A stretch of 64,000 nt of DNA from Aristolochia californica (GCA_029961685.1 JARWKL010000008.1:14851981-14915980); one strand, 5' to 3'; positions 10,561 through 22,139 are shown, counted from the first letter of the stretch. Notes: a model not told the origin generated them from the sequence alone. Translations and numbers: made by a program.

Positions 10561-11421
10561 TTTAATATACTGGGTGGGTGGGTTGCTAGGCCTTTTATCT
10601 GCTACAGGAGTAATACTAGGATGATTTCTGACCTATTGCCCTGCTGGAGAAGCTATCTGAGGGTTAGTGTTTCACCTCCCTTGCCAGTTATTGGAAGGGT
10701 TCCGGTCCCTTTGCCAAGTTGGTCTCTTGTTTTGAACTTTTTGTCGAAGTTCCAATGCACGAGCTAGATTCATTGCTCGAGCTAAGCCAGCAGGTGCGTG
10801 GAGCTCCACCTCTAACCTTAATGACTCAGTAAGGCCTGGTGTAAATAAATTGACTTGCTGGTATACGCGAACCATCTAAATGGCTCATGCCAATTTTTCT
10901 TGGAACTGTTTTTTATATAGTTCCACTAGGCCAGTTTGTTGTAATAGCAATAGATCCCCCAAGGGGTTACTGTGGGCTGGAGGATGTAACCGGATAGTGC
11001 ATAACTCCTTAAACTCTTCCCAATCTAGCACCAATATATTCAACTCTACTTGATGAAACCAGAGTTGTGCTTCATCAAGCATGTGGAAGTCGAACAGTCC
11101 CACCTTATCAATTTCTAATGTTCTCTGATGGGTAAAAAACTTTTTGCAGCTATGTAACCAAATCAAGGGGTCATCTGACCCATTAAAAGTATGGAAGTCA
11201 AGTTTTGTATACCTTGGTACGGTGCCTCCTCCTTGGCTGAAATTTCCCATTTGGCTAGGAAAGGCAGTGTGCCCTATAAATTGGTCTCTCCCTGTGTTTA
11301 ATGAGTTGTCCTCTCCTCTTTGCTCCAGGGTTGAATTTCTTCCCACTATAATATTTCCCAACATTCCAGGCAGTCTATTAATCTGGAGATTAATATTTGG
11401 AATTTTTTGTAACTTCTCCAT
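10561..11421 (-). pseudogene. Gypsy-1 gag (capsid region)
   Basis: An open frame from 11421 to 10885 starts MEKLQKIPNI and contains YTKLDFHTFNGSDDPLIWLH, the characteristic start of the plant gypsy capsid domain (fFxGxDPxxWl). It is followed by DEAQLWFHQV and WEEFKELCTIRL. A stop separates it from 10875-10672, which continues the domain with VNLFTPGLTESLRLEVELHA. In an active element gag forms the virus-like particle. The start is about 120 bases inside the primer site. Confidence 0.85.
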
Positions 11422-11527
11422 GATTATGGCAAACTTTCATTCATTCTCTACTTATTTTTCTTCCTGTGTCTACTGCTCTCTGATCATCAACTCTTTTAAC
11501 TCACCATTTTTGGGCTCCCCCGTGTTA

Positions 11528-11543
11528 CCCTACTCTGATACCA
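11528..11543 (-). promoter_or_regulatory. Gypsy-1 primer-binding site
   Basis: The minus strand reads TGGTATCAGAGTAGGG, a tRNA-Met-type primer site, three bases from the 5' LTR. Confidence 0.8.
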
Positions 11544-11546
11544 AGT

Positions 11547-12342
11547 TTTTATGGTCCCTAGCCATAGATCGAGTAACTCGGTGTGGGATTTATGAATCCA
11601 GCACTGTAATAAAACTGTTGCTCTCGGTAAGGATGAAAAGGAGGTTGTTCTCGATAAGACTGAAAAGAAGTCTCCTTTCTTTGTTTTTCTCAGTAAGGGT
11701 TAAGAACCCTTGCTGCTCGTGCTCACTACTGAGAGAGTAAGGACCCTCTTGGCCAGGTACTGATGTTCACGTATGAGGGATTAGGTGTTCCTAATCCTGC
11801 CTTGCTCGTGTATAGGCTAAAGCACCTCTTTAGAGGTTGCTCTCGGGTTGGGGATTGGGGAAACCCCTACCCTTGCTCGGAATGAAGGAGGGAATGCCCC
11901 TCTTGCTGCTGTTGATGAAGGGGAGGCTATAGCAGCTGAGTGAACTCAGAAACAGCAACAATCCTTTCCACTTTGATTCGGTAAAATCAATGCAAACATA
12001 ATTTAAAAAGGAAGAGAATAAACCAAAATCTAGAGAGAAACTATACCTGGAGCTCGTCAAGGAGACCTCAAAAACCCTAGAGCTCATCAAAGAGAACTCC
12101 AAACCCTGTTTAACCTAATTCAATGCTTGTCCTTCTTCTATTTCTCTACCCTCTAAATAGGGTTTGATGTCATTAAAGTTTTAGGGCTTAAATTTACAAT
12201 TTTGCCCCTACGACCTGGATCCTTACATACTTAATGAAAAAATATACTTAAAAAATATAAAATATGAAATTTAAAAGTAATTAACTCAATGAGTGATTGC
12301 CACCTCTTTTGGGTGACTCAGTGAGCTATTGAGTCCTCAACA
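11547..12342 (-). repeat. Gypsy-1 5' LTR
   Basis: This 796-base LTR is homologous to 6335-7163. Its TG end has decayed to TT (TTTTATGGTCCC against TGTTATGGTCCC in the 3' LTR), and its other end is CCTCAACA. It contains the GGAGCTCGTCAAGGAGACCT stretch shared with the partner LTR. Confidence 0.88.
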
Positions 12343-13138
12343 TTACAAAACCTTGTTTCTGGTACCATAAATGTGTTAAAATTTCCAGATATGAACCAAG
12401 GTGGAGACATCCATTTGTCAAAGTAAAAAGGCTTGCTATTAGATTTTTTGTATCAAACAGATTTATGTTTAAAACAACAATCTAGCCAATTGATGGGCCA
12501 ACAAACTAGGGGTTTCATTGGTCAAGCTGTTGGAAGTGGGTGTATAGTCTGGTTTAGGCCTCTCATGTGGTTTCAGATTTTTGAGAAGGGTGCAAATGCC
12601 TGTTTGAATGAACAAACCTATTGTAACCAACTTGATTTATTCAATTGACAGCAATGATTTACGTTGCTTGATCTATTAATAGAGTTTTGACTCTAAACTA
12701 TGGGTCACCTAGGTCTTTTGGTAAACTTCATCGTATTTGAAGACTTTAGATGGAAAAAATAACTGGTCAATGGTGATTAAATAGAGTCAATGTTGCTAGC
12801 TTTTTCCCATCCTTGTATTTTCTTGAGTATATATTGATGTGTGTTAGAAAAAGGATGTATAGTCAATTTTTTTCCTAGTAAATAGGTCAATATTTTTTCT
12901 ATTTTAGCCATTTGAATTAGATTGAAAAGTAAATTTCATTTTTCCTCTTTTAATGTTTTTTACATTTCTGATGTCTTCATGCTTGACATTCAGTTCTCTA
13001 TGGATTATACAGTCTCATTTTTCAAGCTTGTCAAAGTATCATAATATGTAGTGCTCATGGAAGTGTGGTTTCTCTTTCTCTTTTTATTTTTTATTGTTTC
13101 TAAATAAGTTACTCTAGTTTTGCTTAAAGGATGTAAGT
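12343..13138. other. Spacer between gypsy-1 and copia-2
   Basis: One plus-strand open frame (12433-12648, 71 codons) has no recognisable domain and no supporting signals. Otherwise there is nothing to annotate. It ends with TAAGT (13134-13138), the left target duplication of copia-2. Confidence 0.5.
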
Positions 13139-13749
13139 TGTTACAATGGGGACCCACCATGGTTCTCGACCTGGTGGGACCCACCATGAGGACGTGGGAC
13201 ACCAAGAAGAGTCCTCTCCCAAGCAAGCACGAGTTAAGGAATTAAGAATCACAAGCTGAATTGGGTTAGAAGAAGACTTGAGGATCAAATGGGGCACACA
13301 AATATCTCACGAGCTGGTAAACTTATCAAGATGAGCTAGTAGATCGTGAGGGACCCACAAGGATAAGGCCATGAGCTTGCCTCCTCCCTTATATTTACGT
13401 GAATGAAGAAAGAGTTCTAGTTCAACTCATATTAGTCTTCTAGTAGATTGGTTTGAATAGATTTATCTTAGAGAGTTAGAGTTGGAATGTAATTAGGATT
13501 GAAAGGCTAATTGTATAAGGACTTTACCTCTTCCTCTACTATAAATAGAGGTGTTGTAATTCGGTATTAATCAAGTTACACATCTCATTCTTGAGTTAAT
13601 CTCTCTTTCTCTCTCTTTGCTTGGCACCACCTCTCTTTTCTATTTTATTTTTTCTTCTCTCTACTCTGGAGTTGTTCTTCCCTTTTCTTCTTTTTTTATT
13701 TCTTCTTTATCTTGCTCGGAATTATGAAAAAGGGATCCTAAATTCAACA
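13139..13749 (+). repeat. Copia-2 5' LTR
   Basis: TGTTACAATG to AAATTCAACA. It contains a TATA-like box (CTATAAATAGAGG at about 13540) before a CT-rich stretch, as expected for the LTR promoter. Confidence 0.93.
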
Positions 13750-13764
13750 TGGTATCAAAGTATT
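13750..13764 (+). promoter_or_regulatory. Copia-2 primer-binding site
   Basis: TGGTATCAAAGTATT starts directly after the 5' LTR; it is a tRNA-Met primer site variant. Confidence 0.85.
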
Positions 13765-14243
13765 ATATTTAGGATCCCTCGTCAAAGGAATGCTCTAAAG
13801 AAGTGATGATCAACATCACTCAAAGAAAGCTCTTTTATGAAGGAAGAACACATGCCGAGAGATAAGTGTTCAATTTTTTTCATTTCATGTTACTCGTTTC
13901 TGAATTTAGAAGATGATTTAAGGATGAGTATGTAAATTCTTTCATCTTATTATATTATGGATATGCATGCCTCTCTATATAGAAGGAGCTATCAAAATAA
14001 TTTTGTCGGTTTGGAAATTCTGTATACTGAGACCAGTCCATGATCAGATTGTTGGATTTTTTTTCCGTGGGATAAGAGTTCCCTGATATAGAAGATTGTT
14101 ATTGAGTCTCTTATGAGTGGTATTAGAGAAAAAAATCAGAATAATAATTTAGCATCAATGCTAAAATTTCCCAAACATCGAGTTGTTTGAAGTGTACTAC
14201 TTGGTGTTATTATTAGATTTTTTTTGAAGAAGAAGGGCCTATC

Positions 14244-15170
14244 ATGGCTGAAGAAAATATGAATATCAAAGGTGATATACTGAGAATTACCACCACACCC
14301 TTATGTGGGGTATCAAATTTTATGAGTTGGTCCACATCGGTTTGGAGGTTCCTTATAACTAAAGACCTACTTGGTCACCTCACCACCCAAGGACCACCTA
14401 TTGATGAAGATGATATTTTTTATAACAAATGGTTGAAAAATGATACTTTGGTGATTAGTTGGCTAATCAATAGCATGGAAGAACATGTCTCAAACAATGT
14501 TATTCATCTTGACACTGCTAAACAAATTTGGGAGACATGTGCTAAATTGTACTCTTGCCCGAATACTCTACATAGACCATATGATATTCTCCAAAGAATG
14601 TTGAATACTAAACAAGAAGAAAATATCCATGAGTACTTGGCTCGCTTTAGAGATTTTCTTCAAAAGTGGAAGTTATCTCAGCCTTCAAGCACATATATTT
14701 TTATACAAGACAAATAGAAGGAAGCCTTAATTACTGCTATTTGTCTTGCAAATGTTAAACCCCAACTTGAGATTGCTAAGAGTCAACTTTTGAGTGCTTC
14801 TGATGTCCCCAAGTTTGATGATGTATGCACAACACTACTTCGTATTCTAGACACTTCTTCCTCCACTACTGAAGTATCATCTGCTATGTATTCCGATCAT
14901 AGAGGATCATCATCTGACCACGGCCGAGGCTAAGGTAGAGGTTATAGAGGAGGCAAAGGAAGAGGTGGAAGGACAGGTGCTGGCAGAGCAGACGGGAAAG
15001 AATGTACTCATTGTAAATAAATTGGCCACACTATAGATCATTGCTATTACGGGGCATGCACATACTGTGGACAATATGGCCATTATAAAGAAATATGCTA
15101 TAAAGCCAATGGATAGTCAGAATTAACAAGGGCTAATCAAGCCTTTATAAGTTATACAAAAGAAGAACAA
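14244..15170 (+). pseudogene. Copia-2 gag
   Basis: It opens MAEENMNIKGDILRI and reads 157 codons to a TAG at 14715-14717. It includes the UBN2-type gag core (FMSWSTSVWRFLI, LLGHLT, NKWLKNDTLVISWL). After the stop the frame is broken, but two zinc knuckles remain at about 15002-15100: CTHCK, a stop, IGHTIDHC, and then CTYCGQYGHYKEIC. The knuckles bind the RNA genome in active elements. At least two in-frame stops make this a pseudogene. Confidence 0.9.
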
Positions 15171-15421
15171 CCCACAAAATCAGCAGCACAGAAATTTTTT
15201 ACTGATGAAGAGTATGAGCTAATTCAGAAAATGAAGACAATGCTGGGTTCTTCTCCTAGTTCCTCCACAACTACTGCTACCACTACCGCTTCAGGTATGC
15301 TATCTGCCTCATCTTCATCCTGGATAATTGACTCAGGAACCTCTTAGCATCTTACAGGTAACAAAAATTTATTACATTATCTATTTCTGAGTCTTTCACA
15401 CAAGTTTGTTATCATAGCTGA
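15171..15421 (+). pseudogene. Copia-2 protease
   Basis: The retropepsin active site WIIDSGTS is at 15321-15344, with the DSG codons at 15330-15338. It is followed at once by a TAG and then HLTGN, the usual copia continuation. Serine/threonine-rich linker precedes it. The active-site triad is intact; the frame is not. Confidence 0.8.
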
Positions 15422-16515
15422 ATGTTCTCAAACCAAGTCCAAGGGAAAGGTTCCACTTCTGTCACACCATCACTTCTGCTCACTGATATTCTTTTCGTTC
15501 CTACTTTCCCTTTGAATCTATTATCTGTTAGTCAGTTGACAAAATATTTTAATTGCTCTATTACCTTCTCACCCACTTCATGTGTCTTTCAGGATCTTAT
15601 AACGAAGCAAGTGATTGGTGGAAGCCATGAACAAAGGGGGCTTTACTACTTGGATATGCTGAAAATAAATATGGTTTCTACTACTGAAAATGAGACACGG
15701 TTATGGCACAATCGGTTGGGACATCCATATGCACAGTCTCTTCATTATATGTTTCCTTCTCTTAAAGTAAGGCCAGAATTTCATTGTGAGGTTTGTCAAT
15801 TGAGTAATCATCAAAGGAGTACATACTCTCCTCGCCCAGAAGTCAAAAGTGTCACTCCATTTTCTTTAATTCATACTGATGTTTGGGGGCCCTTGAGTGT
15901 CTCCAACATTTCTCAAGAAAAATATTTTATTACATTTATTGATGATTTCACTCCCACAACTTGGTTGTTTATATTTAAGGAGCATTCTGAGATACCATTC
16001 ATTTTTAAGTCATTTCATGCTATGGTACTCACACAATTTGGTTAGAAAATAAAAATTCTCCGGTCTAATAATGCCAGAGAATATGTTTCCAAAAGCCTTG
16101 ACTCCTTTTGTCAAGAAAATGGCATTATCCCTCAAACATCATGCGCCTACACTCCTCAACAAAATGGTGTCGTTGAATGAAAAAATCATCATATTCTTGA
16201 GGTGGCTCGAGGTTTATTATATGCCATGAAAATTCCATACTTTTATTGGCCTCATGTAGTCCTTACGGCTTGCTTGCTTATAAATCGTCTACCATCCACC
16301 GTTCTTGGTAATAAATCTCCTTATTCTAGATTATTACCAAATGATGGTCCGTTTTCACTACCTTTGAAAGTCTTTGGATGTCAATGTTTTGTTCATAGTT
16401 CATTATCTAGACACAGCAAACTTGATCCTAAATCTATCAAGTGTATCTTTTTAGGATACTCTCGCACACAAAAGGGTTATGTTTGTTGTAGTCCTACTCG
16501 TCAACGTTAATTTGT
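15422..16515 (+). pseudogene. Copia-2 integrase
   Basis: The 207-codon frame 15422-16045 holds the GAG-pre-integrase His/Cys domain (LWHNRLGHP, FHCEVCQLSNH) and the catalytic start LIHTDVWGPL with the first Asp. A TAG splits it from the rest. The second catalytic position reads RSNNARE where the family has RSDNARE, so Asp is changed to Asn (codon at 16067-16069). The third region YTPQQNGVVE retains the Glu and is followed by a stop. The frame 16202-16510 carries the C-terminal part (LLYAMKIPYFYWPHVV, VFGCQCFVH, CIFLGYSRTQKGY). Confidence 0.9.
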
Positions 16516-17635
16516 GTCAAGGGATGTAACATTTTTTTAAGACTCCTCATTTTATTCTGATAGTGCTCCTCCTGGTCTGTCCACAGTACCAAGTTCCCAT
16601 CGAATGGTTATGCCTCGTGATACATAGATTATTCAACCCCCAGAGCAAGTGGCCGACACCACACCTACCGAGTTAACAGATCCAACAGACGTAAGTTCTT
16701 CATTACCAGTTATTTTTGGCCATCAATATGATACTCGTCCTATTTCTATAAGGAAAGAACCTAGATCATGCACTAGACCCTCTACTTCTCATCTCATATC
16801 AAAATTTGTGTCTTATCATCGCCTCTCACCTTTATGTTATCAGTTTCTTTCTTCTATTTCCTCCATATTTGTTCCTCAGTCCTATCAGGAGGCTCTACAA
16901 TATCTAGGGTGGAAGGCAGTAATGGATGAAGAAATGAAGGCCCTTAATGACAATCATATGGTCACTGGTTCCTCTTCCCACATATAAAAAACTCTATGGT
17001 TTCAAGTGGGTTTATACTGTCAAACATAATCCAGATGGGTCAATTGCACGACTAAAGGCTTGACTGGTTGCCAATGGTTATACTCAGTGCTATAGAATCT
17101 ATTATGAAAAAACCTTCTCTCCAGTGGCAAAAATGAATTCGGTAAGTACATTATTATTTATGGCAGCCAACTCAACATGGTCGATATATCAACTTGATGT
17201 GAAAATTTCATTTCTTAATGGTGATATTAAAGAAGAAATTTACATGCAACAACCACCTGGGTATGTGGTTGAGGGGGAGTCGGTAAGTAGCCTAAAAAAT
17301 TCTTTATACGGTCTAAAGCGGTCCCCTCGGGCATGGTTTAAGAAATTTAGTCAAACCATCATAAGGGTCGGCTTTCACAAATGCTCTAGAGATCACTCAG
17401 TATTTATAGAAAATACACCGAGAGGTATGGTGATTCTGGCTGTATATGTTGATAATATTATTTTATTTGGGTGTGATTCTGAGGGCATCCAGAAAATAAA
17501 GGAGAAAATATGTGCTGAATTCAAGACGAAGGATCTTGGACTACTCAAATATTTTTTGGGTATTGAAGTATTACAATCCAGACATAGGATTGTGCTATCC
17601 CAAAGTATGCCCTTGATCTACTAGAGGAGACAAGA
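16516..17635 (+). pseudogene. Copia-2 reverse transcriptase
   Basis: A linker (16649-16987, with SYQEALQYLGWKAVMDEEMK) leads to the RT. RT motifs include the Asp-containing IYQLDVKISFLNGDIKEEIY, QQPPGYVVEGE and LYGLKRSPRAWFKKF. The catalytic box reads YVDN rather than YVDD (17445-17456), so the second aspartate is Asn. The domain ends with KDLGLLKYFLGIEV. Loss of that aspartate abolishes polymerase activity in this family. Confidence 0.9.
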
Positions 17636-18397
17636 ATGATGGGATGCAAACCAGCAGACACTCCTATGGACTCAAATACAAAATTATGTGGAGGCACTGG
17701 AGAAGATGTAGATATTGGGAAATATCAAAGACTAGTGGGACAACTTATTTACCTGTGTGTAACAAGGCTGGATATTTCATATACAGTAAGTGTGGTAAGT
17801 CAATACATGCACAAGCCACAACTTAGTCATTGGCAAGCACTTGAAAGAATACTACGATATCTGAAAGGAGCTCCAGGAAAGGGGCTTCTTTATAAAAACC
17901 ATGGTCACTTCAACATCGAAGGATTCTCAGATGCAGACTAGACCGGATCCCCAAATGACAAAAAATCTACTTCGGGATTTTGTACGATGGTTGGAGGAAA
18001 TTTGGTTACATGGAAAAGCAAGAAGCAAAATGTAGTAGCACGGTCTAGTGCAGAAGCAAAATACAAGGCCATGGCACACACTGTTAGTGAACTCATATGG
18101 ATAAGATCTCTTCTCACTGAGTTGGGATTCTACAAAGAAGCTCCAATATATCTATACTATGACAATCAAGCAACAATACACATTACATCGAATCCAGTCT
18201 TCTATGAAATAACAAAGCATATTGAAGTGGATTGCCATTTTATACGGGAAATGTTCCAAGCTAGTTTCCTATCTCTGAAGCATAGATCAACACAAAGTCA
18301 AGTTGCAGATATTCTCACCAAGCCAGTCACTCACAAGATTATGTCTACCATATGCAGCAAGATGGGCATTTATGATGTCTTCTCACCCCCAGCTTGA
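17636..18397 (+). pseudogene. Copia-2 RNase H
   Basis: Two frames, 17636-17941 and 17987-18397, are separated by a TAG at 17939-17941, where the family has DADW (the Trp codon TGG is mutated). Motifs include YQRLVGQLIYL, LKGAPGKGLLYK, RSSAEAKYKAMA and YYDNQATIHI, all typical of the copia RNase H. The last frame ends six bases before the purine tract. Confidence 0.9.
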
Positions 18398-18404
18398 GGG
18401 GGAG
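18394..18404 (+). promoter_or_regulatory. Copia-2 polypurine tract
   Basis: TTGAGGGGGAG lies immediately before the 3' LTR and is the plus-strand priming site. Confidence 0.85.
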
Positions 18405-19013
18405 TGTTACAATGTGGGACCCATCATGGTGCTTGAGTAGGAGGGACCCACCATGAGGACATGGGACACCAAGAAGAGTCCTCACCCAAGCAAGCACGAG
18501 TTAAGGAATTAAGTAGCACAAGTAGAATTGAGTTAGAAAACTTGAAGATCGTGTGGGACCCAAAAATATATCACGAGCTAGCAACCTTATCAAGATGAGC
18601 TGGAAGATCATGAGGAACCCACAAGGATAAGGCCACGAGTTGGCGTCCTCCCTTGTATTCACGTGAATAAAGAAAGAGTTCTAGTTCAACTCATATTAGT
18701 CTTCTAGTAGATTGGTTTGAATAGACTTATCTTAGAGAGTTAGAGTTGGAATATAACTAGCATTGAAAGACTAATTGTATAAGGACTCTACCTCTTCCTT
18801 TACTATAAATAGAGGTGTTGTAATTCGGAATTAATCAATTTACACATCTCATCCTTGAGTTAATCTCTCTTTCTCTCTCTTTGCTTGGTGCCACCTCTCT
18901 TTTCTCTTTTATTTTTTTTTCTCTCTACCCAAGAGCTCTTTTTCCCTTCTGTTCTTTTTTTTCTTTCTTCTTTCTCTTGCTTGGAATTATGGAAAATGGA
19001 TCCTAATGCTACA
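18405..19013 (+). repeat. Copia-2 3' LTR
   Basis: This 609-base LTR matches 13139-13749. It starts TGTTACAATG and ends CTAATGCTACA, with the right target duplication TAAGT directly after. Confidence 0.93.
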
Positions 19014-19071
19014 TAAGTGTTGAGCAAACTGATCACTCTTTCCTTGTACATTTTATGAGTGCAAACCTGTC

Positions 19072-19146
19072 TATAATATGGGATAATTTTTTGCCGATAA
19101 AGTATAATATGGGATAATTTTGCTGACAAAGAATAATATGGGATAG
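19072..19146. repeat. Short tandem repeat, 30-base unit
   Basis: About two and a half copies of a unit containing AATATGGGATAATTTTGC, starting near 19072, 19103 and 19132. Confidence 0.7.
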
Positions 19147-20958
19147 TGATGCCAACTGGATATAACATTTAAAGACACTAGGTGTATTGGTCTATTTGTG
19201 TTTGCAATAGGTGCAAGTGTTGTCACCTAAAACTCTATAAAGATATCCTTGATTACAAGATCCACCATAGAAGCTGAAATAATAACTTTAAAAATGGTCA
19301 GAGGAGCCAAACAACTTATGGATTTATTACCATTGATTCCAAAGACAAGCAACCCTATTTTTTTATCTTGATTAATTGATAACCAATTAAGGATTGCTTG
19401 GAATAAAAATGAAAGCCTCAATTCCAAGTCTTTTGAAGATAGAGAACTCACATATATAATTGTGAGAAACCTCACTTGGTCGATTGTTTGATTAAAGGAT
19501 TATAAAGAAACAAATTTAAAATGCTTCAAAAGGGGCCAAATTAATTAAAGGCAATTAAATGAGTCATTGGTAGCGACAACCCAACATATCTAAGTGGAGG
19601 TGGCAAGGTGAAATTTCAATAGAAATAAAAAGTGGATGGATTGAAACCTGTAATAGTGAGTCTTATTAAGACATTGAGATGCAGAATACCCTTAGGTACA
19701 CATCAATTTGAGTGTGACGATGAGGGTAGAGTCTCTAGAGAAGTAGGAACTTTCTTTCAAGCGACACTCATAAGACAAGACAATCGTTGGCGCTAGCCAA
19801 TTAAATATTCAAGTAATTTTACATGTTTACTATTATTAAATAAAACACTTTGGTATGATTATTTTGTATTTGATTACCCAATTAGGGGAAAGATACTTTT
19901 AGAATTTTAGTTCAATAATATCAAACTTACAATACCTTAACATTCTTTCCCAAATCCATAGCCCAATCTCGTTCTTCTCCTTTGTTAACTGTCATTTAGC
20001 AAAGTAGTAAATTTTAGCTATGAAAAATTAATTGAATTTGTTTTCAGTTTCTATGTGAAGTTAGAAGAACAAAAGCGATGCCACCCTCATCAAGTGCATC
20101 TCTTTTACAAAATTTAGGACAAAAACACAGTTTTCCCCTCCCCTTCTTTCTAATCTTATTGATAGGTTGATAGTTTTTAATAAATATTTTAATTTTAAAA
20201 TTTTTTCTATATTATTCAAGGAGGCGATACCAGGTTGCTGCAAATTAAATGATCTATACAAGTTATTTAATTGGTATAGATAGTAACCCCACATGAGGGC
20301 AGCCTCTCACAGATGATGCAAATCCAACCTGCAAAGCATGCCTGCATCAATGGTAACCATGTGAATGAGTTCCACACCAACTCCCTTACATGATTCATGG
20401 GGACTAAAATCCTATACAACCTGCAAATTCAAACTAGAATATTCCAATTTGGTCCAATTTCCATGCTCTCTAGAAGTTAAATCTTAAAACCAACTTTCAC
20501 ATGCTCTTTGTTTGTCACTGATGTAATCGGTATTAATACTTAATAAGCATAGGGAAAATGCCATACAAAAGTAGCTTTTTGATTGACCATCTCTCCCATC
20601 TCATGCGGCATCAACTCATCTTTTTGCTTCCATAGGTCCTCGTTTCCCAGGTGGAGCTGTCATCATCTCTGCCTCCAGGGGAAACAGGACCAAATCAGTG
20701 CTAGTACAATTGTTCAGCAATTTCTCTCTTTCACGTACTGTTGTATCACCATGAAGCTGCAGATTTGTCAGCTGTGTTGCCCTCGAGTTAGTCCCAATGT
20801 CCAACCTGGCCAATGGTGTTGGTGCATCATAGCTTTGAGAATAGGATCTGAAAGCTGGTTGGGGAAACCTGTCAGTCTGCAATGAAGACAGGTTTCTGAC
20901 ATCTCCAATTCTCAGATTACGTGCTGGCTGAATGGTTTGTGAGGATCCATATTGCCCG
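19147..20958. other. Downstream flank of the host gene
   Basis: No transposon structure is recognised. On the minus strand this is the 3' side of the PHD-type gene, so 20958 to roughly 20300 may hold its 3' untranslated region. A 139-codon minus frame, 21035-20616, overlaps the last exon in another frame and may be the original C-terminus (see findings). Confidence 0.45.
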
Positions 20959-21122
20959 TCACTGACGGGTAAGTAGAAAGACGGCTGCTTTGTTCTGTAA
21001 CCTATCGCTTCTTCCCTTTGAGTCTTCTTCATCATTGCTTAAGTTTATGATCAGAGAGGCCTTGGGGAGTGGGTTCTGTCTTTCCCTGAATAACCCCCAC
21101 AAATAGCACTTGCCGAAGATCC
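20959..21122 (-). CDS. Host gene last recognised exon
   Basis: Acceptor CATTCAG precedes it at 21123-21129. It completes an Arg codon and encodes IFGKCYLWGLFRER, matching the end of the AIPP2-type SPOC-like domain (family pattern RFQxKYYLWGVFR). It then runs into an acidic, lysine/arginine-rich tail and stops at TGA (20959-20961). Directly after this stop another frame is open to 20616, so a one- or two-base frameshift near 20965-20990 may have shortened the protein. Alternatively the short C-terminus is real. Confidence 0.75.
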
Positions 21123-21211
21123 CTGAATGTCATTTAAATATTAGTGCAGAAACGGTAAGAACTGGGAGCTGGTAGTGATATGGCGTCTGCCAATGTAGAA
21201 AGAGTGCTTAC

Positions 21212-21336
21212 TCCAGTAGCTCTGGGGCAGTTCAAGGGAAGTGAAAATGAGAACCTCAGTGCGACCAACTGATGCTCTCAACACCAATTCTCTGGACATA
21301 GTTTCATCGAGCAGGTCATTGTACAGATTCTCATCC
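21212..21336 (-). CDS. Host gene exon, SPOC-like domain middle
   Basis: This 125-base exon lies between acceptor GTGCTAG and donor A|GTAAGC. It encodes DENLYNDLLDETMSREL, VLRASVG and TEVLIFTSLELPQSYW. The family pattern is an acidic helix (FDxLVxxM), an LxL strand and AELLIFPSxxLPxxYW; all are present. Introns of 89 and 90 bases flank it, a normal plant size. The donor's phase matches the next exon exactly. Confidence 0.85.
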
Positions 21337-21426
21337 CTAGCACGGAAAGTGGGAATCCCAGATTCAAGGAAAGAACTAGCAAAGAAATACTGTGTGCCCT
21401 TCAATGAACACAAGCAATGGAAGAAC

Positions 21427-21639
21427 CTTTCAGTTTCTGGAAAGAAATACAGTGAAATGTTGTCATCAGTGGGGGGTGAGATTGCAAAGTTTCTTGGCCA
21501 TGCGGCAGCTTTTGGTAGCTTTTCAAAGTGAAGAAATGGCTTTAGAGTAGTGGCCTCTTGAAGTATCCTCGGGCATGCTTTATCTGATAGATGTGCTGCA
21601 ATTCTGCCATAGATATCGCGGCTTATTTTGAAACATCCC
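21427..21639 (-). CDS. Host gene exon, SPOC-like domain start
   Basis: Acceptor GCTGCAG ends at 21640, and the donor AAAG|GTTCTT starts the next intron at 21426. It encodes GCFKISRDIYGRIAAHLSDK, then ACPRILQEATTLKPFLHFEK, LPKAAAWPRNF and DDNISLYFFPETER. The family has an AAHLS.KAC helix, LPK..WP and D.IALYFFP in the same order and spacing. The first base completes the Arg codon begun 21 kb away at 42635. Without splicing the 21337-21426 intron, the frame stays open because that intron is 90 bases and stop-free. Confidence 0.88.
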
Positions 21640-22139
21640 CTGCAGCGACGACGAAATACAACAAGATTACAGTTCATATACAAGATCTATATGCAGTATG
21701 TATAACAGGAAACCATAAGAAAAAAGTATAAACGAAAAATGTTTTATGTTTGTGTCAAGATCACAGTTCAAGTACAAGATCTATTTCTTGAAGAGAGATT
21801 TGGGTGAACAATTGGAGATTGCACTGGTTGGGCACAACGGAACCGTGAATCCTTTCATGATTACTATGAGGATTAATGAATTTTTCAAGTTAGAGTTCTT
21901 GACGGGTGACTATCACTAGGGGAACATCAATAAATCTTTATGTTATGGTTTTTTTGTTTTAGTTTTTACATTTACATTTCTTAATTACATTAACACTTAA
22001 ATTTTCAATAAGCACTAAATTCACCCCGACCCCCCATCTTGAGACGCCACCTCTGCCAACAACTGTAACTCGACCTACCATTTCATATGTTGTTACCTGG
22101 TGAGAAGATTCATGAAAAATCCTGGGAAAATTCATTTGG
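21640..22139 (-). other. Giant intron, 3' end before copia-1
   Basis: Intron sequence outside any recognised transposon, ending at the acceptor of the 21639 exon. It has no ORF of interest. Confidence 0.6.

Larger units (their letters stand above)
6335..12342 (-). mobile_element. Gypsy-1: full-length, dead Ty3/gypsy retrotransposon
   Basis: This 6.0-kb minus-strand element has LTRs at 6335-7163 and 11547-12342, a primer site at 11528-11543, a G-rich polypurine tract, and gag-protease-RT-RNase H-integrase in the Ty3/gypsy order. The integrase end carries a chromodomain-like module. Flanking five-mers GTACA (6330-6334) and TTACA (12343-12347) match at four of five positions and fit a target-site duplication. 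Many stops and frameshifts make it non-functional. Gypsy-2 (56542-60418) is a relative. Confidence 0.92.
13139..19013 (+). mobile_element. Copia-2: full-length, dead Ty1/copia retrotransposon
   Basis: The element is 5,875 bases with LTRs of 611 and 609 bases, a tRNA-Met primer site, a purine tract and the Ty1/copia order gag-protease-integrase-RT-RNase H. A perfect target duplication TAAGT flanks it (13134-13138, 19014-19018). The LTRs differ at roughly 9-10% of sites by eye, so insertion is old. The solo LTR at 36189-36811 is of the same family, and copia-6 has a related gag. Confidence 0.95.

Noticed and set aside
11144..11740. A 198-codon plus-strand frame.
   Set aside because: It is the complement of gypsy-1 gag and 5' LTR. 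Minus-strand gag motifs are clear, and no domain is seen on the plus strand.
12433..12648. A 71-codon plus frame between gypsy-1 and copia-2 as a gene.
   Set aside because: No domain, no promoter or splice support and a length expected by chance.
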